NCBI RefSeq assembly: GCF_026745355.1
Contig: NC_079205.1
Span: forward strand, 43,692,349 to 43,756,348
DNA from: Beta vulgaris subsp. vulgaris
Taxonomy: Eukaryota; Streptophyta; Magnoliopsida; Caryophyllales; Amaranthaceae
DNA length: 64,000 nt
Direction of reading: 5' to 3'
The position numbers were made by a program, and so were the translations under genes. Shown piece by piece: positions 35,201 through 44,575 of the stretch (the first letter of the stretch is position 1; each line of letters begins with the position of its first letter). A model generated the notes under the pieces. That model did no database searches, was not told the DNA's origin, and saw only the letters and a list, made by a program, of their open reading frames with translations.

Positions 35201-37137
35201 TAATTTTAATTTTTTTATTAATGCGTATGTTTGTACAATTTCAGGGACATGGCGGAGGTGCATATGGATACGAGTGCGGAACACACTACCGAGGATGAGT
35301 CTTTCGATTACCAAAAGGAGCGGGGTAAATTGGTTCGAGCTCGCCGTGAAGAAAAAGATGCACAAAGGGATATGTAGTCATTGGCGACGAAAAAGAGAAA
35401 AGGAAGGGGACCTACAAAGTCACTAGGGAAACCCACCCTAATAACTTTGGAGTACGATCATTTGGGGCAACCTTGTGGAAAATGGCGTCAAAAGTATGTC
35501 ATGTAAGTCTGGATTTGCATGCATAAGCTCTCCATTCTCCACTCATGGAAAGAGGTACCCGAGTCTTTGAAAAAGATGATTTGGGAAGATACTATGGTAA
35601 GCTTCGCGTACAATAATGTTTAGAATCTTAACACTTAGTTAAATATATGTTAATATTTACTAATTTTGAAATGCGTTTTTTGTAGAATCAATTCAATATT
35701 GAAAATGATAAGCCAAGAAATGTGTTTCTATCCGCGGTTGCCAGAGATTCAGAGATTCAAGGCCAAGTTAGTGTCGGGGTGGATCACAACGGAGAAAAGT
35801 TGGGTACAAAGAAGAAGAACATACGCGGAGAAACACAACCGGTTCTGAGGCTTCACCGGACACATCATTTGAGGCACCCTCCAAGTTACCATATCAGATA
35901 TGGAGGCATATCACACCTGAGGAGTGGCAGCATTTGTTGCACAAAAAACAACCCCGAAAGCTGTTGTAAGAATATTTTAATAGCTAAGATTAAATACTCT
36001 TAGATCCAGTATTATTGTATAACACCATACCTAACCTTTATTTATAATTGTGTGTTTCAGGCACTCGTGAGAAAAGTAGCGGATGCAAAAGCTAGGAAGT
36101 ACTATCCATCTGGGTGCTCAGTCGTACGGTCAGGCGAGAGATACGTGGATGTATAGCCATTACCCCACAATAGGGTCGACAACGACAATGGGGGCTAGCT
36201 CTAGGACGACAGTTGCACAGCCTCGGCAACCAGATAGAGTGCTCGATTGGTGGTGTTCGATGCATGGGGTTGATGCAAAGGAATTGCCTGATCCCGGAAC
36301 CACAACAGATAGCTAATGCCATTGTAAGTACATATTATATTTTATAAGGTATAATAATATAACTTGTGCGCTCACGAGCATATCTCTCTTATCCTTATGT
36401 AGATTGGCTTGAAGGAAAAGGAGGCAACTGGTGAGTTCACTCCTAAAGGACAAGTTGATGCCTTACACGAGACTTTAGGACGGGACCAATATGGACGTGT
36501 GAGGGGCGTAGGAGGTGTCCGCCTCGGGGTGAGAAAGGTGTATGGTGATCAATACACTACTAGTAAAATCCAGTGCCTCCAGTGTGAATTCGGCAGCTTC
36601 ATAGATGTGGAGGCTATGAAAGCTGCAATTCGGGAGGAGCTCAGAGGGAGATGATCAGAATTTCAACGCCATTTTGGCGCAATGGGCTTACCGACTTTTG
36701 GTGCTTTCAGAGGCAGTGTTTTAACCTACGCAGCCTGATCCAGTTCCGGAGTTCACGGTAATCACTTAATATCACAACTATTGTTCTTAAATGCATGAAA
36801 TTCTTACTATATATATGTTGTTTCATAGACTAACTATAAAGATGTTTTTTTAAAAGGAAGAGACACCATGTGAGCTATTAGCTCGAGGAGATGGTCATGC
36901 AGTTTCATTCTCGTTGCTTATGGCCAAGCACAACCCCTGAGGGGCCGGGTACGATTGCACAACCAGGCAGTCGCTGATATTCACTATGTGGTCAGCGTTT
37001 CAGAGATTGTGCCGGTTTCGAAGAATTACCTCTTCCGCTGCCGAATGCAGAAGTTGGTCTACATCAGTGACTGATGCCCTTGGCAGTTATGTTCTATGGC
37101 CGCGTGCATTGGTGCGGTTATCAGATGAGGTACAATG

Positions 37138-37144
37138 ATAATAT

Positions 37145-37195
<51 letters not shown>
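37138..37195. repeat. (TA)n microsatellite
   Basis: Nearly pure TA dinucleotides over about 55 bp in an intron of the second CACTA gene. Confidence 0.95.
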
Positions 37196-37197
<2 letters not shown>

Positions 37198-38409
37198 TTT
37201 TTATAGTTCCTATATATGATTGTCATAATATCTTTTAATTTAACTAATTACTAGGTTGGGAAGGCCGACGAAGGGAAAGAAGGCATGTTCACCTGAGGAA
37301 GGCCGACGTGATGAGTGACGAAAGTGGAGAAAGAAAATGTTTCTATGGCAAAGTGTCCACTCATTACGGAGATAGAGGTGCAAGGCCTTATTCTCCGTGC
37401 TTTTGGTACATGAGTGCGCTAGCGATGTAGACGATGAAGCAATATTGAGATTCAGTTGTCGCACCACAATTCCACTACTTTGAGGATACATCGACCTTCA
37501 TTTCTAAGCTTGATATTAAAGAATTCTTATGTGGAAGAGTTGAATGTTTCCATGATACAAACATTCATGAGGTAATACTTTAGTTATAAATTAAATATAC
37601 ATTATATATACATATGCCTTAAGTAGTTTTCAATTCAACTAACTTCCATAATAAGTAAGTTTTCTTTTAATCAATATGATTTCTCAGCGTATTATACAAT
37701 ATTGATTGCATCTAGTGAGCCAATGTTTGGTTGGTTATGTCCAAGCATAGTACGAGATGACAGTTGCTTAAGAAACAAAAGGAGTAAAGATCTAAGCTTC
37801 TTTGAAAGCATGTTCTCGTCTTGGATATAAGATCATTCTTCTTCCTTATTGAACGTATGCTTCTTAAACTCACTTTACTTTAATTAAATTGACCTATTAG
37901 TTGTTCTACAATTAATAATAACTATATTTTATTATTGTAGGAATCATTGGACACTGATTGCGATATGTTTGTCACGTAACGAAGCCTACCACTTTGATTC
38001 TTTGCGTAAACAACACACGGTCCTTACTAGTCAAATCATTGTTAAATAGGTAGCCTAATCGAAACTCAATATATGCGCACTTATTAATATTAAATGTACA
38101 TCTAATCTTATAATAATGTATTGATGTAGTGTGATGAAGGATGTTAATGCAATAGGACTTCGAGCACCAAAATCTCCTGTTTGGCATTCAGTCGAGGTAA
38201 CATGACTAATTTTTTTTCCTTATATAGAAACACATAATACACATCTAACATCAATGTCATTTATTGCATCCTTTGGTGAATTTAGTGTCTACAACAAGAA
38301 GGTGGACTTGCGTGTGGGTATTACATCATGAGGTTCATGTTCGATATCATCAACCATTGCACAAAAGTTGATGATCTTCAAAATGCATGTAACTTATTTA
38401 ATTAGTATA

Positions 38410-39015
38410 TGTTAGTTTCTGCCTATTTTGCCTTTTACGCTTCCAAATCGTATTTATTGATTCATTTAACCCCAAATTCATTTGAACATGATTATATGAG
38501 GCATAATGTAACTATTGTGTAGATTTTTAGGTTTCCAATTGTTGTTTGTTGCATTTCGGGAACGAAAAGGCCATTTCGGCCTATTTTTGCCTTTTCGCTC
38601 CCAAATGTACTTATCGAGTCATTTAACCCCAAATTCTCTTTGAACATGTTATATGAGGATAATATAACTATTGTGTAGATTATAGGCTTGCATTTGTTGT
38701 TGTTGCATTCGGAACGAAAAGGTCATTTGGCCTATTTTGCCTTTTCGCTCCCAAATCGTACTTATCGAGTCATTTAACCCCAAATTTTCTTTGAACATGA
38801 TTATATGAGGTATAATAACTATTGTTTAGATTCTTAGGCTTGCATTTGTTGTTGGTTGTATATCGGGAACATAAATGTGATTTAGGCCTATTTATGCCTT
38901 TTGCGTCCAATTCTTATTCCGAGTCATTTAACTCATTTCTTTTTGAATATGATAAATGAGATATATTATAACTAGTTGTAGAGTTTTAGGCTTGCATTTG
39001 TTTTTGATTGAATTT
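38410..39015 (+). repeat. About 155-bp minisatellite, second array (four units)
   Basis: Same unit and orientation as 33555-34510, with units near 38426, 38579, 38729 and 38886; the last is most decayed. It lies between the Ulp1 catalytic-Cys exon and the last exon. Confidence 0.92.
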
Positions 39016-39339
39016 CGGAAGGTATATGTCATTTTTAGAACTACTAACTACGGTAAAATGATTGAATTTTATATATGTGTTTATTCCTTGGTTGTTTTGC
39101 AAGGTTTATAAGAATAATTCCACACCAAGTTTGAGGAACTTCACCAAAGAAGAAATAGATGAAGTTCGGGATAAGTTGGCGTCCCACATTACCGATGATT
39201 GCTTATGATACATTTTAGCTCGAATCTACTAGTTTGTATCAATTCTATGTACACTTTTTACATTTAAATAATGAAGTTAATTATTACCTTTCTCCACTTG
39301 TCATATATTATTGCATATTTCATTGGTTTTTTGTGTCGA

Positions 39340-39720
39340 AGGGAAGTTTTGGGTGGGGGTGGGGGTGGGGTGGTGTGGGGCTGCTGGGTGGAGGGGGTGG
39401 CGGGTGTGAAGTGTGCGCAGGGTGTCCGGGTGGGCAGGGGGTAGGCAGGGGTGTGCAGGGTGGGCAGGGGTGTACAGAGTGGGTTGGGGTGTGCAGGGGT
39501 CTCAGGGAGTGTGCAGGGGTGTGCAGGGTGGGCTGGGGGTGGGTAGGGTGGACAGGGTGGCAGGGTGGACAGGGTGTGGGGTGGGAAGGAAAGGCGGCAG
39601 GTGTGGGGTGGGAGGCTGGGTGGGCAGTGTGGGGGTGTGCTGGGGTGGGCAGGGTGTGGGAAGGGCAGGCTGGCAGGGTGTGGGGGTGGGAAGGGCTGGG
39701 GTGGGCTGGGGGGTGTGCAG
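39340..39720 (+). repeat. G-rich degenerate tandem array
   Basis: About 380 bp of GGGTGGGCAGGGTGTG-type repeats with dense G runs able to form G-quadruplexes. It is roughly the reverse-strand counterpart of the C-rich array at 34520-35200. Its long open frames are low complexity. Confidence 0.9.
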
Positions 39721-39744
39721 CAGATTTAATTTTCAAAAAAAAAA

Positions 39745-40180
39745 ATTTAAACAAGGGTTGCGCTTTTTTCAACAAACGCGGCCCTTCTAACCTTAAAAGG
39801 TTGCGCTTGTAAAAAAAGTGCAGCCCTTCTGTTAAGTAGGGCTGCGTTTTTAGGTAAAAGCGTAGCCCTTCTATTCTAAAGGCTGCAGCCCTTCACCTTA
39901 AGAAGGGCTGCGCTTTTTTAAAACACAGCCCTTAATGCTTAAAAGGGCTGCGCTTTTACCTAAAAACGTAGCCCTTCACTTGTTGAAGGGCTGCACTTTT
40001 AGGTAAAAAGCGCAACCCTTCTAAGCATGAAGGCTGTGTTTTTTGTTAAAAGCGCAGCCCTTCGTTGTGAAAGGCTGCGTTTCAAAAGCGCAACCCTACT
40101 TAAAAAGTGAAGGGCTGCTATGGAAAGGGCTGCTATCAAAAAGCACAGCCCTAAGGGCCTTTTTTAGCGCAGACCTTCCT
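39745..40180. repeat. Right subterminal repeat array of the CACTA element
   Basis: Ten or so hairpin units built on AAGGGCTGCGCTTTT and its complement, as at the left end. The last 120 bp nearly match 1580-1703. Confidence 0.9.
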
Positions 40181-40199
40181 TATTTTTCCACTAGTGCAT

Positions 40200-40810
40200 G
40201 AGACTCAAAAACAATATCAGATGGAACCGACAAGGACTCATGCACTATTTCACTCTCAACTTTAGACTCATATGCGGATGAAAAGTTTATCGAAAAAGTG
40301 TCAGACACGTCACTCTCAACTATGGATTTATTAACATAGAGACACAAACTACGAACTCCACCAATTACAGCACCCTTACCTTCTACAAAATTATCATGAA
40401 ACAAATCAACGTCTTTCTCTTTCGAATTATAGTTCTCAACACTAATATCAATATCATCAAGTATCACCTGTTGGTTGGTAGATTGCTGCACAGCAAGAAA
40501 TTCAAGAGATTTCGCTATGTTTTGGTAATCATGAGCTAATTCATTTAAATCTTCATGTTGTTTAACAATATACTCTTTCATCATGTTAAAAAGTTCCTGA
40601 CGCTCTGATATTTCAGGTTGAAAATAATTATTCTTATCAGGTTGATAACATTGGGTATTCATAAGAATTCATGCACAGATTTTGTAAATTTTGACAATCA
40701 TATGATGTATCATAAACGTAATAATTCGCATTATAATACTCAAAATAATCATACTGCCCTTGATGATTAGAAAAATCATCCCCCTCTGAACTATAATTAT
40801 ATGACTCCAT
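40200..40810 (-). pseudogene. Gag-like frame of the gypsy element
   Basis: ATG at 40810 opens a Tyr/Asp-rich frame (MESYNYSSEGDDFSNHQ...) that stops near 40644. A second frame, overlapping from 40662, continues to the CACTA insertion with ISERQELFNMMKEYIVKQHE and LAHDYQNIAKSLEFLAVQQ, which has coiled-coil character. Position just after the primer site suggests gag, but no capsid or zinc-knuckle motif is seen. One frameshift and the insertion break it. Confidence 0.5.
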
Positions 40811-40917
40811 TACAGCACACTTAGATAGGGGAAAAAAAACTATTCACAAAAGGAAGAAAAAAAAATATATACAGTTTAGTATCACCAACAATAAAAACTA
40901 AATAAAACAATACCGTC

Positions 40918-40935
40918 TCTCCGGCAACGGCGCCA
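40918..40935 (-). other. Primer binding site for tRNA-Asp
   Basis: The minus strand reads TGGCGCCGTTGCCGGAGA five bases after the LTR end, complementary to the 3' end of plant tRNA-Asp (CCGGCAACGGCGCCA). This primer is used by several plant gypsy lineages. Confidence 0.88.
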
Positions 40936-40940
40936 AAATT

Positions 40941-42303
40941 TGATAGGTTGTCGTACACCCGCCAAAAATAATTCCTGCAAAACCTTCTAACAATGTAATA
41001 GGGTAAGTAGAGTCGAATCCACAGAGAGATGGTCGTTTTATCTAGTTGATAAGGTATAGAGAAACTAAACAAGATCACAGATATTTGAATTAAAGTTCTA
41101 AACTAATTAAACTACGAAAATCAAACTAAAAAGGATCTAGGGTAATGGTTCACCATGTATATAACTATAATCTATCAAAATATCATCAATAATTTAATCA
41201 ATCAGATATCTAGAGCACAGGTTAATCCTTGGTCAGGCATTAACGCTCTCAAATCAACATATGCTAGTACGGTCGCTCAACATAATCAGATTTGCTAATT
41301 GTATGTAAGCCTCTAAAGAGTACTATCTCTTGATCTATGACTCGATATTAATAATATTTAACAAATAATTGATCAAATTGGAAGATTAACAATAAAACAC
41401 TAATCAATTAGAGAAATGAATAACTAATCAAACCATGAATAAATATCAATCAATAATCATATCTTATAAACATGGATTCCCAAATCCTAGAAATAAAAAC
41501 TACTCTATCATGAAATAAATAATGAAATATAAATCTACCAAGAAAAGCATAATCAAAGAAATCAAGGAAAGAAACTAATGAAACTCATGAATTAAGGGAG
41601 AAGAATAAAAACTAGGGTTTTTCTAAAAAAAACTAGAGAGAAAAAGGAAGCAAACTAAAACCTAGAACTCAAAATAACGTGAGAAAAGGAGGAGAGAGAA
41701 AGAGTGAAAAATAATCTAAATAATATTCAATAACCTAATATGACTAGGAAAGTAATTTACAAGATAAGAAAAGTCTTAAATAAATCATTAATGGGCGGAT
41801 TAGTGATCCGCGCGTACGCGTGACAGATTCCAGGAGAAACGGTGCAATCTTCCGAAAAGCATAACTCGTTGACTAGAAGTCTCCTCGGGATGTGTCACCT
41901 ATCATTGGAAAGCTCTTCAAGTATTGTTTCCGAATCTGTTTGAATTACTCGATTTTAATAACCACACCAAAAGTTATGATCAGAAGAGTAAACGTGCCTC
42001 CTTTTTCACGTATCTCTAATGATTTTCCGCTTCGTTTTTGCTCAAACTCGTACTATAACATATCCATACGATCCTTATTCATTGTAACTTCTTTCCAAGT
42101 ACTCCTAATCCACAAGTTTAGCTAATCATACTCCAAATACGTACTCAATGCCTGAAATTCATCAAAAACAAGAAAACATGCCGAATAGGAGTGGAATAAT
42201 ATAACTTACGAATAATATACAATTATGAACCTAAATATGAAATTAAATACTCTAAAATGCAACCTAAATATACCTAAAAACTATATATAAATATGACTTA
42301 TCA
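40941..42303 (-). repeat. 5' LTR of the gypsy element
   Basis: A 1,363-bp LTR, on the minus strand starting TGATAAGTCATA and ending ACAACCTATCA, followed by the tRNA-Asp primer site. A short GC-rich palindromic block (GATCCGCGCGTACGCGTGAC, about 41806-41825) is present. The target duplication GCCAA follows at 42304. No coding sequence. Confidence 0.88.
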
Positions 42304-42527
42304 GCCAACACCCTATAGAAAGCAGTAATAAAATATTTTATGTACATAAGATTTTTTTAAGTTATATAATTTCCAATTTGTCATTGTTGGCCTTGTGCTT
42401 TTCAACTTATTTTGCTTATGTAATATTACCTGAATTTCAATAAACTTATCTCAGAACTAATCTGAACTTATTACACCTTGTAATCCTTATTAAATCATAT
42501 TTAAATAGTGTTTCCATCTGACAAAAC

Positions 42528-43855
42528 GAGTATTATATATAGAGTTTTTCACTTTACTTTTTGCCTCCCAGAGACTACCCCCATGCGACTCCAATGGCCC
42601 ACCAGTAACTCTCTTACTCATTAATTATTTCTTCCTACAAACAGTTTTAGAATACTTATTTTCTCATAAAGGAAATAAAATGGTATACCATATGTATTTC
42701 TAGTTTAGAGCTTCTTCTAACAACCTATAAGATCCATCAATCCAACTGGCAGAAGATCATAAATGGATCTAATAAATTTTTTAGTATTCATTAAGACTAA
42801 TAAAAATTGATAATGTTGTATAGTAAACGATTATAAATACGCAATACTTGTATAATGTATGTGTGTTTTATAAGTTCTCTATATAATTTACATTTCAATG
42901 TGATCTTTTACATCAAAGACAAAAGAAGATGTCCAAACAAAATACATTGGCAAATTCAATACCTTATTTGATCTTTTCACAACATTTTCACTCTCTTATA
43001 AACCAGCTAAAATACTTAAAATCCCTCTTTTGACATATACGCTTGACAATTAACTCAGTTTATAGATTCACCTTTCTCATTTAGTGTCGTGATGCTCATT
43101 AGATATCTCTTTTTCGAGTCTAATATTCGTACGATGTATGGTACGTTCAAAAATTGTAACATTACTTCAATATAAATTATAAGATAATTAGGTTATTCAT
43201 TTTCACTTTAATTTTCCTCTAAATACCTTATTCTCTACTATACATGATATGATCACAATTTTGATGATATATTGTACCATACATTATTCCCCATTCTATC
43301 TGAGAGAATGAGTATTATACATGATTTTGCGCTTTACTTTTTGCTTTCCTAAGACTATCCCTAGTGACTCCAATGGTCCATCCTAAACCATTACTCATTA
43401 ATTTCTTTCCAAAAATAATTTTAGAATATATTAAGCCAACAAAAGTTCTAATATTCATTTAGACTAATTTAGAAAAGGGTAATGATGTACTGTAAACAAA
43501 TATAAATAAGCAGTACTTGTATAGTATAAGTGTCTTTTATAGGTTTTCTATATGACATACATTTCAATATTATCTTTTACATGAAAGAAAAAAGAAGCTA
43601 CCAAAAAAAAACTATATAGGCAAATTAACAACTTTTTCAATTCAATAACTTTATCTGGTCTTTTAATAACAGTTTCACTCTCTTATAAACCAACTAAAAT
43701 TAAATATATAAATCCCTCTTTTGACAATTAACTCATTTTGGTTTTTCACCTTTCTCAATTAGTGTCGCGATGCTCATTAAATGCATGTCTTTCCAGTGTA
43801 ATATCCATACAATGTATGGTTTACAAATTGTAACATTACTTTTATAGAAATTTAT
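42528..43855. repeat. Divergent tandem duplication, 782-bp offset
   Basis: Copy 1 (42528-43180) and copy 2 (43310-43855) share many blocks in order, for example TTTACTTTTTGC, TTTCACTCTCTTATAAACCA and GTGTCG.GATGCTCATTA, with many substitutions and indels. Confidence 0.8.
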
Positions 43856-44223
43856 ACGATAAATAGGTTGCTCATTTCTAACAGATTAATCATCACATCT
43901 TTATTTACTAAAATAATATCCGATATACAAATTAAGGAATGAGGTTTTGAATAATATTTTAGGCCCTTCGAATTTTCTCCATATAAAACATTGGAGTATT
44001 CGAAAACACGTTGTTTATGTACTAATACATCCAAATTACACATACTCACTATTTCACCCATATGAATAACCACTTTACAACTGATATCATCACTTGAAAC
44101 TAACCCAATCATGGATCTAAACAAAACTAATGACATGTTTGCGACATTTGCTTCCCTCAATTCCAAAATAATCGTTTCATAGATAAACCTTTTAAGTGAA
44201 CAAGTAGAGGAAAATAGGTTCAT
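43852..44223 (-). CDS. Hypothetical 123-residue open frame
   Basis: An uninterrupted frame from MNLFSSTCSLKRFIYETI to the stop at 43852, of mixed composition without low-complexity runs. It contains LREANVANMSLVLFRSMIG and later LICISDIILVNKDVMINLLE. I do not recognise the family. It overlaps the end of the duplicated segment at its 3' end. It could be a lone exon or chance. Confidence 0.2.
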   Translation of the reverse strand: MNLFSSTCSLKRFIYETIILELREANVANMSLVLFRSMIGLVSSDDISCKVVIHMGEIVSMCNLDVLVHKQRVFEYSNVLYGENSKGLKYYSKPHSLICISDIILVNKDVMINLLEMSNLFIV

Positions 44224-44575
44224 ATGTAAGTGGAGATCACAACTTTATAATAACTATGTTACCTTTTTATTGTATGTGGCATTAACCCAACACATAGCTA
44301 TGTCATCTTTTAATCACCCATACCAAAATGATCATTCTAGAAATTATAAAAACCACATTGTGGAGAAAATATAAGAAATGATATGAGATTGGAAATGGTA
44401 AATAGAGGAAAATAGGTTAATAGGCAAGTGCAAATCTCAATTTTATAATAACTATGTTACTATTGCATGTGGCATTAACCCAATATAAAACTATGTCATC
44501 TTTTAATCATCTATATCAAATTGATTATTCTAGAAATTATAAATTTTAAAAATGATATGAGCTTGAAAATGGTAA
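44206..44575. repeat. Tandem duplication, 198-bp offset
   Basis: Copies at 44206-44400 and 44404-44575 share AGAGGAAAATAGGTT, ATAATAACTATGTTAC, GTGGCATTAACCCAA and CTATGTCATCTTTTAATCA in the same order. Confidence 0.85.

Larger units (their letters stand above)
35249..39208 (+). pseudogene. Second CACTA gene: Transposase_24-like start and Ulp1-like cysteine protease
   Basis: ATG at 35249 follows a TTTCAG acceptor. Early exons (to about 36655) encode KRKGRGPTKSLGKP, LGQPCGKWRQKYV, ENDKPRNVFLSAVARD and KVYGDQYTTSKIQ, like plant Transposase_24/TNPA-side proteins. Later exons give a C48 (Ulp1) protease pattern: NHWTLIAICL with the His at 37945, YHFDSLRK with the Asp, and QQEGGLACGYYIMRF with the Cys codon at 38313. 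The last exon reads LRNFTKEEIDEVRDKLASHI and stops at 39208. Ulp1 proteases remove SUMO-like tags; their role in transposons is unclear. Stops within exons suggest decay, but exon borders are only partly resolved. Confidence 0.7.
28662..40196 (+). mobile_element. Complete CACTA (En/Spm) DNA transposon
   Basis: An 11,535-bp unit starts CACTAGGGGAAAAA and ends TTTTTCCACTAGTG, with the 3-bp target duplication CAT on both sides (28659-28661, 40197-40199). Both ends carry arrays of hairpin-like subterminal repeats. It encodes a TNP2-like transposase (30183-33391) and a second gene with Transposase_24-like and Ulp1-like exons (35249-39208), both on the plus strand. Its introns hold minisatellites and C- or G-rich arrays. 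The genes have frameshifts, so it is probably immobile. It sits in the gag-like frame of the gypsy element. Confidence 0.93.
25291..42303 (-). mobile_element. Non-autonomous Ty3-gypsy-like element with inverted terminal LTR sequence, host of the CACTA element
   Basis: Bounded by the perfect 5-bp duplication GCCAA (25286-25290 and 42304-42308). Minus-strand order is 5' LTR (42303-40941), tRNA-Asp-type primer site, a gag-like frame, the CACTA insertion (28662-40196), a long non-coding interior and a polypurine tract (25445-25435). Instead of a 3' LTR there is only 119 bp of LTR start in the opposite orientation (25291-25409). Without the CACTA element it is about 5.5 kb, with no pol domains seen, so it is a LARD/TR-GAG-like element. 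The inverted end is discussed under findings. Confidence 0.75.

Noticed and set aside
34433..35426. Long Pro/Leu/His-rich open frames (up to 319 residues) on the plus strand and Gly-rich ones on the minus strand
   Set aside because: They are translations of the C-rich tandem array in all frames, with no domain, and they run across a probable splice acceptor.
39234..39812. Gly/Trp/Val-rich 192-residue open frame and its Pro/His-rich minus counterpart
   Set aside because: They are products of the G-rich array and run into CACTA subterminal repeats.
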